Source of the DNA: Alphaproteobacteria bacterium
GTDB taxonomy: Bacteria > Pseudomonadota > Alphaproteobacteria > Micropepsales > Micropepsaceae
DNA length: 41,148 nucleotides
Direction: 5' to 3'
NCBI GenBank assembly: GCA_009693985.1
Contig: SHWE01000016.1
Span: forward strand, 1-41,148
Shown: positions 8,366 through 17,622 of the stretch, piece by piece
How the letters are laid out: each line of letters begins with the position of its first letter
Position numbering within the stretch: the stretch's first letter is position 1
Program-made: the position numbers and the translations under genes
Notes under the pieces: generated by a model
Seen by the model: only the letters and a program-made list of their open reading frames with translations
Database searches by the model: none
Told to the model about the DNA's origin: nothing

Positions 8366-9278
8366 CGGGGGCGCCTTTGCCCTTCAATTGGAGCGCCCGC
8401 TCATAAACGCTTCGCCGGGGGGCGCCCGTCGCGTCGGCGATCAGGGCGGACGCCGCCTTGACCGGCATGAAGGGGAGCGCCTGGCCGAGCAGCGCATCGA
8501 TTTGCGCTGCATCGATGTCCGCTTCGTCCTTCGCCGGAGGGGCGATGACGAGGGTGACTTCGCCCTTGGGTGGATCGGAGGCGGCATAAGAGGCCGCCAG
8601 CGCAGCCAGCTCCCCCTCGCGGATTTCCTCATGCAGCTTGGTTAGCTCGCGCGCGACCGCCGCCTTGCGGGGCCCGAAAATTGACGCCATTTGGCACAAT
8701 GTTTCGGCGAGCCGCCGGGGCGATTCGAAGAACACAAGCGTTGCCGGAACGGTGCGCAACTCCGTCAACCGGGCGCGAAGCTCGCCCAGCTTGGTGGGCA
8801 GGAAGCCCGCGAAGAGGAAAGCGTCCGACGGCAGGCCCGCGGCGACGAGAGCGGAAAGCGGCGCCGAAGCGCCGGGGATGGGGAAAACCGCGATGCCTTC
8901 GTCGCGGGCGGCGCGCACCAGACGGTGGCCGGGATCGGAGACGAGAGGGGTTCCCGCATCGCTGACCAGCGCAAGCTTTGCGCCCTCGCGCAATCTTGCC
9001 AGCAATTTGGGCCGGACCTGCGGCCCGTTGTGATCATTATAGACCAGCAGGGGGCGGCTGATGCCGTAGATCGCCAGCAGTTTCGCGGTCACGCGGGTGT
9101 CTTCCGCCACAATCGCGTCGCATTGGCGAAGCACGTTCAGCGCCCTAAGCGTGATGTCGGCGGCGTTGCCGATCGGTGTCGCGGTTATGTAGAGGCCCGG
9201 CGCAAGCCCGTTCTCTAACGAAGGAAAGGATTTACCGCTGCCGCCGCCCGTCCTAGGGTCGGAAAGTGCTTCGCGCAC
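8349..9278 (-). CDS. rsmI: 16S rRNA 2'-O-methyltransferase RsmI
   Basis: Tetrapyrrole-methylase-fold enzyme that 2'-O-methylates C1402 of 16S rRNA. The core runs GLYITATPIGNAADITLRALNVL, AEDTRVTAKLL, SDAGTPLVSDPGHRLVRAA, IPGASAPLSAL and FFESPRRLAETL. The frame is open upstream to 9563, but that part is low complexity and overlaps the opposite-strand lipoprotein gene. I take the GTG at 9276-9278, which gives 309 aa and has GGGGAAG a few bases upstream; this leaves about 22 residues before the core, as in other alphaproteobacterial RsmI. The divergent start of the LpoA-like gene is then 56 bp away. In E. coli the same neighbours (yraL/yraM/yraN/yraP) cluster. Confidence 0.93.
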   Translation of the reverse strand: MREALSDPRTGGGSGKSFPSLENGLAPGLYITATPIGNAADITLRALNVLRQCDAIVAEDTRVTAKLLAIYGISRPLLVYNDHNGPQVRPKLLARLREGAKLALVSDAGTPLVSDPGHRLVRAARDEGIAVFPIPGASAPLSALVAAGLPSDAFLFAGFLPTKLGELRARLTELRTVPATLVFFESPRRLAETLCQMASIFGPRKAAVARELTKLHEEIREGELAALAASYAASDPPKGEVTLVIAPPAKDEADIDAAQIDALLGQALPFMPVKAASALIADATGAPRRSVYERALQLKGKGAPDDPES

Positions 9279-9334
9279 CGCGTCTTCCCCGCGTGCGCGC
9301 GGCTTTGAAGGCGGCGCCGAAGGAGCAGCCTTGG

Positions 9335-10654
9335 ATGGGTGATGTGCTGATGTCTTTCGCTGGCGCGCCACGCTGCGCTGCTCCCCAAAGATCCAGGCTC
9401 GAATCGGCACGCCGATTGTGCGCGATTGGCCTGGTGCTTGCGATAGGCGCGGCAATCTCCGCCTGCCAGACGCCGATGCGGATGCCGCTGCCCCCACCGC
9501 CTCCGCCGCCCGTGGAGTCGCCGCCGCCACCGCCACCGCCGCCGATCTTCGTGCCCCCGCCACCGCCGCCCCGGGCGGAGCTACCGAACTATTACCGCCT
9601 ACGCAACACGCCGGCCGGAGTGGTGCCGGCGCGCGTCGCGCTGATCCTTCCCTTCTCCAGCCCTTCGGCCGAGACGCGCGCGCTCGCCGATTCGCTTCAA
9701 AAGGCCGCCGAGCTTGCCATCTTCGATGCCAAGATCCCCAACATCCTTTTGATGCCGCGCGACGATGGCGGTTCGCCGGAACAAGCGGCGCTTGCCGTGG
9801 CGAAGGCCATCGACGATGGCGCGGAAATCATCCTGGGTCCGCTCTTCGCCCAATCGGTCGCGGCGATCACGCCGATCGCGCGCGAGAAGAAAGTGCCGGT
9901 CGTTGCCTTCTCCAGCGACCGCGCGGTGGGCGGGCGCGGCATCTATCTCTTGAGCTTCCAGCCCGACACCGAAGTGCGCCGCATCGTCAACTATGCGGCG
10001 TCGAAAGGGCACCGGCAATTTTCCGCGTTGGTTCCCCGCTCGCCCTATGGCGAGGTGGTGGCCGAAGCATTCCGCAATTCGGTGATGGAATCGGGGGCGA
10101 GCATCGCCACCTTGCAAAGCTTCGATGCGGCGCCCGAACTGGTCGCGGGGCCGGCGCGCCAAGCCGCGGCGGCACGCGCCGACGCCATCCTGATCGGCGA
10201 TGGCGGCGTGATGCTGCAAGCGATCGCGCCCGCGCTCGTCATCGGCGGCGCCAACAGCCAGACGACGAAATTCCTCGGCACCGGATTATGGGCGGATGCC
10301 GCCGTCGCGCGCGAGCCTTTGTTGGAGAGCGGCTGGTTCGCGGGCCCTTCGCCGGAAGCCTTCGCGGTGTTCTCGGTGCATTACCGCGCGATCTACAACA
10401 CGCAGCCGCCGCGCATCGCGACTTTGGCCTATGATGCGATGGCGCTGGTCGCGCTGCTCGCCAAAGGTCGGCCCTATGAGCGCTTCACGGAAGCAGCCCT
10501 CACCGATCCCAGCGGCTTCTCCGGTGTCGATGGCATCTTCCGCTTCCGCGACAATGGTTCGGCGGAACGGGGCCTTGCGATTCTGGAAGTGAGCCCCGGC
10601 GGTTTCCGCGTCGTGGATCCGGCGCCGACTGCGTTCCCGGCGGCGGGTTTCTAA
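9335..10654 (+). CDS. Penicillin-binding protein activator, LpoA/YraM-like lipoprotein
   Basis: 439 aa from the ATG at 9335, which has AGGAG nine bases upstream. A signal peptide ends in the lipobox I-S-A-C, so it should be lipidated. Next comes a run of proline blocks (about residues 48-82, seven to eight prolines each, broken by VES, IFV and RAE), likely a stiff spacer that reaches from the outer membrane. The rest is a type-1 periplasmic-binding-protein fold: VARVALILPFSS-like opening, ILGPLFAQSVAAITPIA, VPVVAFSSDRAV and RRIVNYAASKGHR. This matches the C-terminal half of LpoA, the outer-membrane activator of PBP1a; the TPR half of E. coli LpoA is missing. Synteny with rsmI and yraN supports it. 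Confidence 0.85.
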   Translation: MGDVLMSFAGAPRCAAPQRSRLESARRLCAIGLVLAIGAAISACQTPMRMPLPPPPPPPVESPPPPPPPPIFVPPPPPPRAELPNYYRLRNTPAGVVPARVALILPFSSPSAETRALADSLQKAAELAIFDAKIPNILLMPRDDGGSPEQAALAVAKAIDDGAEIILGPLFAQSVAAITPIAREKKVPVVAFSSDRAVGGRGIYLLSFQPDTEVRRIVNYAASKGHRQFSALVPRSPYGEVVAEAFRNSVMESGASIATLQSFDAAPELVAGPARQAAAARADAILIGDGGVMLQAIAPALVIGGANSQTTKFLGTGLWADAAVAREPLLESGWFAGPSPEAFAVFSVHYRAIYNTQPPRIATLAYDAMALVALLAKGRPYERFTEAALTDPSGFSGVDGIFRFRDNGSAERGLAILEVSPGGFRVVDPAPTAFPAAGF

Positions 10655-11274
10655 CGGCGCGCTTCTTCGAGACGCGCGATCATTTCCTTGGGCAGACGCC
10701 GGGCTATCGCGATGTCGACCGCATCGCGGCCCGTGGGGCCCTTGATCGAAGGATCGGCACCCGCCTCGATTAAAAGCGCCAAGGTCTTCAAGCGTTGCAG
10801 ACGCGCCGCATAGAAGATCGGGGTTTCGCCATGCCCTTGGAGATTGAGGCGCGGTTTCGCTTTCAGGAGCTCGCGACACATCGGCGCGTCGTCGCGCCAC
10901 ACCGCCGCCCAGAGCGACCAGCTGGCGTCGGCGCCTTCGCGCAGCAACATGCGCACAAGGGGAAAATTCTCGCCGCGGGCCACCGCATACCAGACGGGCG
11001 TGGCGCGGAAATCGCCTTCGTCCTCGTCCATCGGCACTTCGGCGTGGAGGTCCGCTCCGGCATCGAGCAGCGCGCGCACCGTCTTGATGCCGTTGGGCTC
11101 GCGCAAATCCTTGCCCACCGGGTTGACCGCGCAGGCCATGTGCAGCGCGGTGCGCTTCTTCGGATCGGTGGCGGCGGCGAGGGCGGGCGCTTGGCCAAGC
11201 ATCGCTTTGGCCGTCTGCGCGTCCCAGCTCTTCGCGGCTTCGAAAAGCGCGGTCTTGGACGGCGCCCGATTCAT
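10651..11274 (-). CDS. Ankyrin-repeat protein
   Basis: 207 aa made of about five ankyrin-type repeats, for example KRTALHMACA, VRALLDAGADLHAEV, ATPVWYAVARGENFPLVRMLLREGADAS, GETPIFYAARLQRLKTLALLIEAGADPS and RDAVDIAIARRLPKEMIARL. There is no signal peptide or membrane segment, so it is probably cytoplasmic. Ankyrin repeats bind other proteins; the partner is unknown. It is the last gene of the rph-rdgB-hemW operon (4-base overlap with hemW), and its stop overlaps the stop of the convergent LpoA-like gene by 4 bases. Confidence 0.85.
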   Translation of the reverse strand: MNRAPSKTALFEAAKSWDAQTAKAMLGQAPALAAATDPKKRTALHMACAVNPVGKDLREPNGIKTVRALLDAGADLHAEVPMDEDEGDFRATPVWYAVARGENFPLVRMLLREGADASWSLWAAVWRDDAPMCRELLKAKPRLNLQGHGETPIFYAARLQRLKTLALLIEAGADPSIKGPTGRDAVDIAIARRLPKEMIARLEEARR

Positions 11275-12413
11275 TCTTCCGCCAATCTCGCGATGATCGC
11301 GTTCAGCACGAGTCGTCCTCGTTTGGTGGCCGCAAGACGATTACGCGTGGCTGTGACCAATCCCGCTTCTTCCAGCTCGGCGATGCGCGAGGGCGAGAGC
11401 ACGGCCCCCCAGCGTGCGGCGTAAGCTTCGAGGTCGATACCTTCGGCAAGGCGGAGGTTCATCAGAAGATGTTCGCGCGCCGCGTCTTCGGGCGGAACCG
11501 GGCTTAAGCTAAGGCTGCTGCCTTTCGCCTCGACATGGCTAAGCCACGTTTCCGGCAGGCGTTGGGCGACGCTGGCGAAACGCTCGCCGCCGATGGTCAG
11601 CCGCCCATGGGCGCCCGGACCAACGCCGGCATAATCGCCATAGCGCCAATAGAGAAGATTGTGACGGCTCTCGGCGCCCGCCCGCGCATGATTGGAAATC
11701 TCGTAGGCGGGCAGGCCGGCTTCATCCAAGATTTCTTGCGTCATTTCATAGAACGACGCGGCCTCGTCTTCGCCGGGGGTCGTGAGTCTGCCTTGGCGCG
11801 CCAGGGTGGCGAAGGCGGTGCCGGGCTCGATGGTCAATTGGTAAACCGATAGGTGTTCGGTACCGAAGGCAAGCCCCTGTTTCAGTTCCGCTATCCACTC
11901 CTTCTCGGTTTGATCGGGGCGCGCATAGATCAGATCGAAATTGACCCGGCCGAAAATCCGCTGCGCCAAGCGAACCGCTTCTTTCGCTTCCTCCGCCCCA
12001 TGCAGCCGACCCAGCGCCTTCAGCGCGGCATCGTTGAGCGCCTGCACCCCGACGGAGACGCGATTGATCCCGGCGGCGCGGTAATCCTTGAAGCGCTCCT
12101 GCTCGACGCTGTTGGGATTGGCCTCGAGTGTGATCTCGGCATCGGGCGCGATGCCCCATAGCCCTGCGATAGAGTCGAGCACGGAGGCAACGCTCCGCCC
12201 GCTCATCAGCGAGGGCGTGCCGCCGCCGAAGAAGACGCTGGCGACCTCGGGGCGTGCGTCGCCTTGCAACGCGGCGACCGCCGCAAGTTCCTTGGCGATG
12301 GACGCGCTCCAGCGCGTCTCGTTGAAGCTCTCGCGGACATGGGAATTGAAATCGCAATAGGGGCACTTGGCCGCGCAGATCGGCCAATGAACATAGATGC
12401 CGAACGCGCTCAT
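11271..12413 (-). CDS. hemW: HemW, radical-SAM heme chaperone
   Basis: 380 aa. It opens with [20 protein letters not shown], in which C13-x3-C17-x2-C20 plus the following F form the HemW signature; genuine oxygen-independent coproporphyrinogen oxidase HemN has an extra upstream arm. [19 protein letters not shown] and [12 protein letters not shown] follow, typical of the family, and a C-terminal HemN_C domain ([16 protein letters not shown]) completes it. HemW is thought to bind and deliver heme rather than make it. The gene overlaps rdgB upstream and the ankyrin gene downstream by 4 bases each; rdgB-hemW adjacency is common in alphaproteobacteria. Confidence 0.94.
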   Translation of the reverse strand: MSAFGIYVHWPICAAKCPYCDFNSHVRESFNETRWSASIAKELAAVAALQGDARPEVASVFFGGGTPSLMSGRSVASVLDSIAGLWGIAPDAEITLEANPNSVEQERFKDYRAAGINRVSVGVQALNDAALKALGRLHGAEEAKEAVRLAQRIFGRVNFDLIYARPDQTEKEWIAELKQGLAFGTEHLSVYQLTIEPGTAFATLARQGRLTTPGEDEAASFYEMTQEILDEAGLPAYEISNHARAGAESRHNLLYWRYGDYAGVGPGAHGRLTIGGERFASVAQRLPETWLSHVEAKGSSLSLSPVPPEDAAREHLLMNLRLAEGIDLEAYAARWGAVLSPSRIAELEEAGLVTATRNRLAATKRGRLVLNAIIARLAEE

Positions 12414-13021
12414 TGTTCCGTAGACGGAAGGATTGCGCTGGCGACGAATTTCTCGAAGGCGCGGGCCCGATGCGAGATGGCGTGCTTGGCTTTGGGGTCC
12501 ATTTCGCCGAAGGTGAAGCGGCCGTGCTCCGGTATGAAGATCGGATCATAGCCGAAACCGAACGTGCCGCGCGGCGGGAAGGTGAGCGAGCCGTAGACGC
12601 GGCCCTCGAAAATTTCCGTCGCGGCGCCGGGCTTGGCAAGCGCCAGCACGCAAACGAAATAGGCCCGCTTGTCGGGATTGCCGTTCAGCTCTTCTTCGAC
12701 GCGCCGCATGGCGTGACGGAAATCCTTTTCCGGTCCCGCCCAGCGCGCCGAATAGATTCCGGGCGCGCCATCGAGCCCCGCGACGCAGAGGCCCGAATCG
12801 TCCGACAGCGCCGGCAATCCCGAAGCCTTGGACGCGGCATCCGCTTTCAATACGGCGTTCCCGGCGAAGGTCGTTTCGGTTTCTTCGGGCTCGGGCAAAC
12901 CCAGTTCGGCAGCGCCGATCGCCTGCAAATCATAGGGCGCAAGCAATTCATGAATTTCCCGGACCTTGCCGCGATTGTGGCTGGCGACGACAAGTCTGTC
13001 TCCGCGCGCCAGCCGGATCAC
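12410..13021 (-). CDS. rdgB: Non-canonical purine NTP pyrophosphatase (dITP/XTP) RdgB
   Basis: 203 aa, standard length for the Ham1/RdgB family, which hydrolyses dITP and XTP to monophosphates and keeps them out of DNA and RNA. Visible motifs are [13 protein letters not shown] (N-terminal substrate loop), [18 protein letters not shown] (metal-binding Asp pair), [13 protein letters not shown] and [10 protein letters not shown]. The start overlaps the stop of rph by 4 bases, and the stop overlaps hemW, so the three genes form one translationally coupled unit. Confidence 0.96.
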   Translation of the reverse strand: MIRLARGDRLVVASHNRGKVREIHELLAPYDLQAIGAAELGLPEPEETETTFAGNAVLKADAASKASGLPALSDDSGLCVAGLDGAPGIYSARWAGPEKDFRHAMRRVEEELNGNPDKRAYFVCVLALAKPGAATEIFEGRVYGSLTFPPRGTFGFGYDPIFIPEHGRFTFGEMDPKAKHAISHRARAFEKFVASAILPSTEQ

Positions 13022-13746
13022 AGCTTGAGCGCCTGCTTCTGCAATTGCACCAGGTCGGTCGCGCCCTTGCGCGCCAGGCGCAACAGCTCGGCGAATTCCG
13101 CATCCGAGAACGGCGCGCCTTCCGCGGTGCCTTGGATTTCGACGAGACCGCCGCCGCCCGTCAGCACAAAATTCGCGTCCGTGCCGGCGGTCGAATCTTC
13201 CGCGTAATCGAGATCGAGCACCGGCGTTCCCTCATGGATGCCGCAAGAAACCGCAGCGACATGATCCTTGATGGCATGGCGCGCGATCAGGCCGGTGCCG
13301 GCCATGAAATTGATGCACTGGTAGAGCGCGACGAAGCCCCCCGTGATCGAAGCCGTGCGCGTGCCGCCATCGGCCTGGATGACATCGCAATCGATGATGA
13401 TCTGGCGTTCGCCCAAAAGTTCGAGCGCGGTCACCGCGCGCAAAGAACGCCCGATCAGGCGCTGGATTTCCTGGGTGCGCCCGCTCTGTTTGCCCGCCGC
13501 CGCCTCGCGCCGCGTGCGCTCGTTGGTGGCGCGCGGCAGCATCCCATATTCCGCCGTGACCCAGCCCTTGCCGGAGCCGCGCAAGAAGGGCGGCGCCTGG
13601 TTCTCCAGGCTCGCCGTGCACAGCACATGGGTATCGCCGAACTTCACCAGGCAGGAGCCTTCCGCGTGCTTCAGCACGCCGGGCTCGAGAGAGACCTTGC
13701 GCATTTCATCGTTGCGGCGGGCAGACGGGCGTAAAGCAGGAGCCAT
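13018..13746 (-). CDS. rph: Ribonuclease PH
   Basis: 242 aa, full length for the phosphorolytic 3'-5' exoribonuclease that trims tRNA precursors. It contains [79 protein letters not shown] and [22 protein letters not shown], with the conserved Asp pair of the catalytic centre in the [10 protein letters not shown] segment. It is the first gene of the rph-rdgB-hemW-ankyrin operon and is divergent from hrcA across a 125-bp interval, an arrangement common in alphaproteobacteria. Confidence 0.97.
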   Translation of the reverse strand: MAPALRPSARRNDEMRKVSLEPGVLKHAEGSCLVKFGDTHVLCTASLENQAPPFLRGSGKGWVTAEYGMLPRATNERTRREAAAGKQSGRTQEIQRLIGRSLRAVTALELLGERQIIIDCDVIQADGGTRTASITGGFVALYQCINFMAGTGLIARHAIKDHVAAVSCGIHEGTPVLDLDYAEDSTAGTDANFVLTGGGGLVEIQGTAEGAPFSDAEFAELLRLARKGATDLVQLQKQALKL

Positions 13747-13871
13747 GGGGTCTCTTGAAGTTGGGGGTCGCGACGGTTACCTACCGGCCAGGCGTACGGC
13801 ATGCAAATATGGCCGCCAGCGACGCCTTCCGCCGCGTAGAAAGCTTTGACGTTGCAAGGGTTTGACCCAGC
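13747..13871. other. Divergent rph/hrcA intergenic region
   Basis: This 125-bp gap must hold the promoters of rph and of hrcA-grpE. A CTTGAAG at 13754-13760 resembles the -35 of alphaproteobacterial heat-shock (RpoH) promoters, but I see no convincing partner -10. There is no CIRCE element (TTAGCACTC-N9-GAGTGCTAA), so no sign of HrcA self-repression. Confidence 0.4.
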
Positions 13872-14966
13872 ATGGACACGCGCAGCGTGAAACCCGTGAG
13901 CGCCGATTTCGCAGTCGCCGACCTGTCGTCGCGGCCGCGCGAGGTGTTTCGCCATCTGGTTGAGGCCTATCTGGGCGCCGGCGAGCCGGTCGGCTCGCGT
14001 ACCCTTTCGCAGCGCCTGCCGCTAACGCTTTCCCCGGCCTCGATCCGCAACATCATGGCGGATTTGGAGAAAATGGGGCTGATCTACGCGCCCCATACCA
14101 GCGCCGGGCGCGTGCCGACCGAGCGCGGCTTGCGCCTCTTCGTCGATGGCATGTTGCAGATCGGCGATCTCACCAGCGATGAGCGCTCCACCATCGAGGA
14201 GCGGCTCAGCGCCTCGGGACGGCCGTTCGAGGACGTGCTGGCCCAGGCGGCTTCGAGCCTTTCGGGCCTGTCGCGTTGCGCCGGTCTGCTGGTCGCGGAA
14301 AAGCAGGAGGTTGCCCTGCGCCATGTCGAATTTGTCAATGTCAGCCCGGGCAAGGCGCTGGCGGTTCTGGTCGGCGTCGACGGCAGCGTCGAGAACCGGC
14401 TGATCGATACGCCTTTGGGTCTGCCGCCTTCGGCGCTGACGGAAGCCGCCAATTATCTTTCCGCCAAGCTGGCCGGGCGCACGCTCGATGCGGCGCGCGG
14501 CGAGATTCTGAAGGAAATCGAAGAGCAGCGCGCCGAGCTCGACACGCTGACGGCGCAGATCGTCGCCGAAGGAATCGCCACCCTCTCGGCGCGCCCGCGC
14601 GAAGGCAACGCGGCGGCCGCGGATAGAATTCTCATCGTGCGCGGCGCCTCCAATCTGCTCGACGACGTGGAAGCGGCCAGCGATCTGCAACGCGTGCGCA
14701 CTTTGTTCGACGATATCGAACGCAAGAACGATCTGATCGCGCTGCTTGAAGTGGCCCGTGCGGGTGAAGGCGTGCGCGTCTTCATCGGTTCGGAGAACAA
14801 GCTGTTCTCGCTGTCGGGCTCATCCGTCGTGGCGGCGCCCTATGCCGACGCCAAGGGCAAGGTGGTCGGCGTCATCGGAATCATCGGGCCGACCCGGTTG
14901 AATTATGCCCGCATCGTGCCGATGGTGGATTATACCGCCCGGGTCATCGGCCGCTTGCTGGCCTGA
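13872..14966 (+). CDS. hrcA: Heat-inducible transcription repressor HrcA
   Basis: 364 aa, usual size. The N-terminal winged helix (about 20-85) reads REVFRHLVEAYLGAGEPVGSRTL, SPASIRNIMADLEKMGLI and APHTSAGRVPTERGLRLFVDGML. GAF-like and dimerisation regions follow, ending in GVIGIIGPTRLNYARIVPMVDYTARVIG, which is highly typical. HrcA represses chaperone operons through CIRCE operators; none is visible here, so its targets (for example groES-groEL) must lie outside the window. grpE follows after 33 bp with its own GAAGGA ribosome site, so the two are probably one heat-shock transcript. Confidence 0.97.
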   Translation: MDTRSVKPVSADFAVADLSSRPREVFRHLVEAYLGAGEPVGSRTLSQRLPLTLSPASIRNIMADLEKMGLIYAPHTSAGRVPTERGLRLFVDGMLQIGDLTSDERSTIEERLSASGRPFEDVLAQAASSLSGLSRCAGLLVAEKQEVALRHVEFVNVSPGKALAVLVGVDGSVENRLIDTPLGLPPSALTEAANYLSAKLAGRTLDAARGEILKEIEEQRAELDTLTAQIVAEGIATLSARPREGNAAAADRILIVRGASNLLDDVEAASDLQRVRTLFDDIERKNDLIALLEVARAGEGVRVFIGSENKLFSLSGSSVVAAPYADAKGKVVGVIGIIGPTRLNYARIVPMVDYTARVIGRLLA

Positions 14967-14999
14967 CTTTTTGAGACCTTAAGCGTTTGAAGGAATGAC

Positions 15000-15590
15000 A
15001 TGGCAGCCGAAAACGACGACATGCCCTTGCCCGAAGAGATGGCGGGACCAGCGGACGAAAGTGATGCGGCCCGCGAGATCGCAGGCTTGCGGACCGAAAA
15101 CGAGACGCTGAAGGACCGCGCTTTGCGGGCGCTCGCCGAGGTCGAGAATGTGCGCAAGCGCCTTGAGCGCGAGCGCGACGAGGCCAAGGCCTACAGCGTC
15201 ACCCGCTTCGCCCGCGATCTTCTCAATGTCGCGGACAATCTTGCCCGCGCGCTCACCGCGCTTTCCCCCGACGCGCGCGCGCGCGCCGACGATGCGCTGA
15301 AGGCCGTGCTCGACGGCATCGATGCCACCGCGCGGGAGCTGAAAGCGACGCTAGGCCGCCACGGCGTGAAGGAGATCGAGGCGCTGGGCGCCAAATTCGA
15401 TCCGCATCTGCATCAGGCGATCGCCGAAGTCCCCGGCGAGGGCGTCACCCCCGGAACCGTCGTGAACGTGGTCCAGTCCGGCTACATCATCGGCGACCGG
15501 CTGCTGCGGCCCGCGATGGTCACAATCGCCAAGAGTGACGGCGGCAGACGCCCCGCTTCCAATGGCGGCGGCCTCGACACGACCGTTTGA
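15000..15590 (+). CDS. grpE: Nucleotide exchange factor GrpE
   Basis: 196 aa. An acidic N-terminus leads into a long coiled-coil helix (EIAGLRTENETLKDRALRAL...RKRLERERDEAKAYSVTRFARDLLNVADNL). The C-terminal beta domain (KFDPHLHQAIAEVPGEGVTPGTVVNVVQSGYIIGDRLLRPAMVTIAK) is the GrpE signature. GrpE releases ADP from DnaK. It follows hrcA by 33 bp with a GAAGGA site, and dapB starts 18 bp after its stop, so the three may be cotranscribed. The dnaKJ genes are not in the window. Confidence 0.97.
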   Translation: MAAENDDMPLPEEMAGPADESDAAREIAGLRTENETLKDRALRALAEVENVRKRLERERDEAKAYSVTRFARDLLNVADNLARALTALSPDARARADDALKAVLDGIDATARELKATLGRHGVKEIEALGAKFDPHLHQAIAEVPGEGVTPGTVVNVVQSGYIIGDRLLRPAMVTIAKSDGGRRPASNGGGLDTTV

Positions 15591-15607
15591 GTCCCTAGAA
15601 TGCCCGC

Positions 15608-16414
15608 ATGACCGTTCGCGTGACCATTGCCGGAGCTTCGGGGCGCATGGGCCGTGCGCTGATCCGCGCGCTCGCCGAGACCGCCGACATGCGGCTCGCC
15701 TTCGCGCTGGAGCGCACCGGTCATCCCGATCTGGGCGCCGATGCGGGAGTGCTTGCGGGCCTCCCCGCTTGCGATGTCGCGCTTAGCGATGATCCGCTGG
15801 CGGCGCTGGCGAAATCCGACGCGGTGCTCGATTTCACCGCGCCAGCCTCGAGCGTCGCGGTCGCCGAACTCGCCGCCCAGGCCCGCATCGTCCACGTCAT
15901 CGGCACCACGGGATTCTCGGACGGCGATTTGAAGCGCCTCTCCGCCGCGGCGCGGCATGCCGTCATCGTCAAATCGGGCAATATGAGTCTCGGCGTCAAT
16001 CTGATGGCGGCGCTGGTGCGCGAAGCCGCCAAGGTACTGCCCAATTACGACATCGAGATCGTCGAGATGCATCATCGCATGAAGGTGGATGCGCCGTCCG
16101 GTACCGCGCTTCTGTTGGGCGAGGCTGCCGCCGAGGGGCGCGGCATCGCGCTCGGCGAGCACCGCGTGCCCGCCCGCGAAGGCCAGACCGGCGCGCGCAG
16201 CGACGGCGTCATCGGTTTTGCCTCTTTGCGCGGCGGCACCGTCGTCGGCGATCACACGGTGACGCTGGCGGGTCCCTTCGAACGCATCGAGATCAGCCAT
16301 CGCGCCGAGGACCGTTCGATCTTCGCGCGCGGCGCGTTGGCGGCCGCCCGCTGGGGCCAGGGCAAGAAGCCGGGCCTCTATGCGATGAGCGAGGTGCTCG
16401 GGCTTTCACGCTGA
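15608..16414 (+). CDS. dapB: 4-hydroxy-tetrahydrodipicolinate reductase DapB
   Basis: 268 aa, standard length for this step of the diaminopimelate/lysine pathway, which feeds peptidoglycan. The N-terminal NAD(P)-binding loop is [18 protein letters not shown]; the catalytic region is [20 protein letters not shown], with the His-His and Lys that bind and protonate substrate. [15 protein letters not shown] and the C-terminal [18 protein letters not shown] complete the enzyme. It sits just after grpE, an order frequent in alphaproteobacteria. Confidence 0.97.
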   Translation: MTVRVTIAGASGRMGRALIRALAETADMRLAFALERTGHPDLGADAGVLAGLPACDVALSDDPLAALAKSDAVLDFTAPASSVAVAELAAQARIVHVIGTTGFSDGDLKRLSAAARHAVIVKSGNMSLGVNLMAALVREAAKVLPNYDIEIVEMHHRMKVDAPSGTALLLGEAAAEGRGIALGEHRVPAREGQTGARSDGVIGFASLRGGTVVGDHTVTLAGPFERIEISHRAEDRSIFARGALAAARWGQGKKPGLYAMSEVLGLSR

Positions 16415-16431
16415 TCTTCCGGGAGGTCACC

Positions 16432-17622
16432 ATGATGCGCAAATTTTCCTTTGTGCTTGCGCTGGCGGCATTGACCGCGCCGGCGGCGGCGCAGACCGCG
16501 ACGCAAGCCGCCCAGTGCAACAGCACCAACGACGCGCAAGCCATCATCGGCTGCACCATGATCACGACCTTGAACGTCGCGCCGAACGTCAAGAGCGCCG
16601 CCTTCAGCAATCGCGCCCGCGCCTATCTGCATCGCGGCGATACGATGCGCGCGCTCGGTGATCTCGATCAGGCGATCAAGCTCGATCCCAAGAATTCGCG
16701 CGCCTTCGCCTATCGCGGCGACTATTATACGGGCCGCGGCGAATATGGTCAGGCGCTCGAGGACTACACCGCCGCGACCCAAGCGAACCCAAAGGATTTC
16801 GAAGCCTTCGGCCAGCGCGGCAATCTTCATCTCGTGCAAGGCCAACCGGAAGCCGCCATCCGCGATTACGATCAGGCGCTCGCCGTCAATCCGAAATTCG
16901 TCACCGCCTTTTCCAATCGCGGCGAGGCCTATCGGCTACTCGGCCAATTCGACCGCGCGATTCAAAATTACAATCAGGCCATCGCGCTGGCGCCGACCTT
17001 CGCCGCCGCTTACGACAATCGCGGCGTCGCCTATGCCAGCCGCGACGAGTTCGACAAGGCGCTGGCCGATTTCGACAAGGCCGCCGCGCTCGATCCGGGC
17101 AATGTGCTGGTGCTTCAACACCGCGCCTTCGCGCTTGAGGGAAAAGGCGACCATGCCGGCGCCATCGGTGCGTTCGACAAGGCGCTCAGCGCCAATCCGA
17201 AGGACGCGGCGATCCTGGTCGCGCGCGGCAACGCCCATCAGGGCCAGGGCAATGTCGATGCGGCCATCGCCGATTACAGCACGGCGCTTAGCCTCGATGA
17301 ACGCAATGCGGGCGCCTATGCCAATCGCGGCACGGCGCTGGCATTGAAGGGCGAGTATGGCCGCGCCATCGCGGATTTCGGCGCCGGCTTGCGCATGGCC
17401 CCCCAGATGACGGCGCTCTACGCCAATCGCGGCCTCGCTTATGTGAAGATGAAAGACTACCGCGCCGCCATTCCCGATCTCGACCGCGCGGTCGGCGCCG
17501 ATCCCAATGACGCGTCCTCGCTTTACAATCGCGGCGTGGCGAAACGCGAGACCGGCGACATCGCCGGCGGCGATGCCGACATCGCCAAGGCGCGGGCGAT
17601 CAATCCGAACGTCGGGAACTAG
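16432..17622 (+). CDS. Secreted tetratricopeptide-repeat protein
   Basis: 396 aa. A signal peptide (MRKFSFVLALAALTAPAAA then cleavage near AAAQ) precedes about ten consecutive TPR units of 34 residues, each with the pattern A-x-x-N-R-G-x-A-Y...A-I-x-D-x-x-x-A-I-x-x-x-P. Two cysteines (QCN and GCTM) lie just after the signal peptide. It should be periplasmic and act as a protein-binding scaffold; the partner is unknown. It follows dapB by 17 bp with a GGAGG site, so it could be in the same transcript. The gene's 3' end overlaps the convergent Ada-like gene by 4 bases. Confidence 0.88.
   Translation: MMRKFSFVLALAALTAPAAAQTATQAAQCNSTNDAQAIIGCTMITTLNVAPNVKSAAFSNRARAYLHRGDTMRALGDLDQAIKLDPKNSRAFAYRGDYYTGRGEYGQALEDYTAATQANPKDFEAFGQRGNLHLVQGQPEAAIRDYDQALAVNPKFVTAFSNRGEAYRLLGQFDRAIQNYNQAIALAPTFAAAYDNRGVAYASRDEFDKALADFDKAAALDPGNVLVLQHRAFALEGKGDHAGAIGAFDKALSANPKDAAILVARGNAHQGQGNVDAAIADYSTALSLDERNAGAYANRGTALALKGEYGRAIADFGAGLRMAPQMTALYANRGLAYVKMKDYRAAIPDLDRAVGADPNDASSLYNRGVAKRETGDIAGGDADIAKARAINPNVGN

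Noticed and set aside
9279-9563. N-terminal extension of RsmI
   Set aside because: Low-complexity Ala/Pro/Arg sequence that is the antisense of the LpoA-like gene start; the RsmI core begins near 9220.
9480-9585. Tandem repeat or CRISPR-like array
   Set aside because: The repeated CCGCCG units are proline codons within an intact gene, with no spacers of uniform length.
13747-13871. CIRCE operator for HrcA
   Set aside because: No TTAGCACTC-N9-GAGTGCTAA or close variant found in the hrcA/rph gap.
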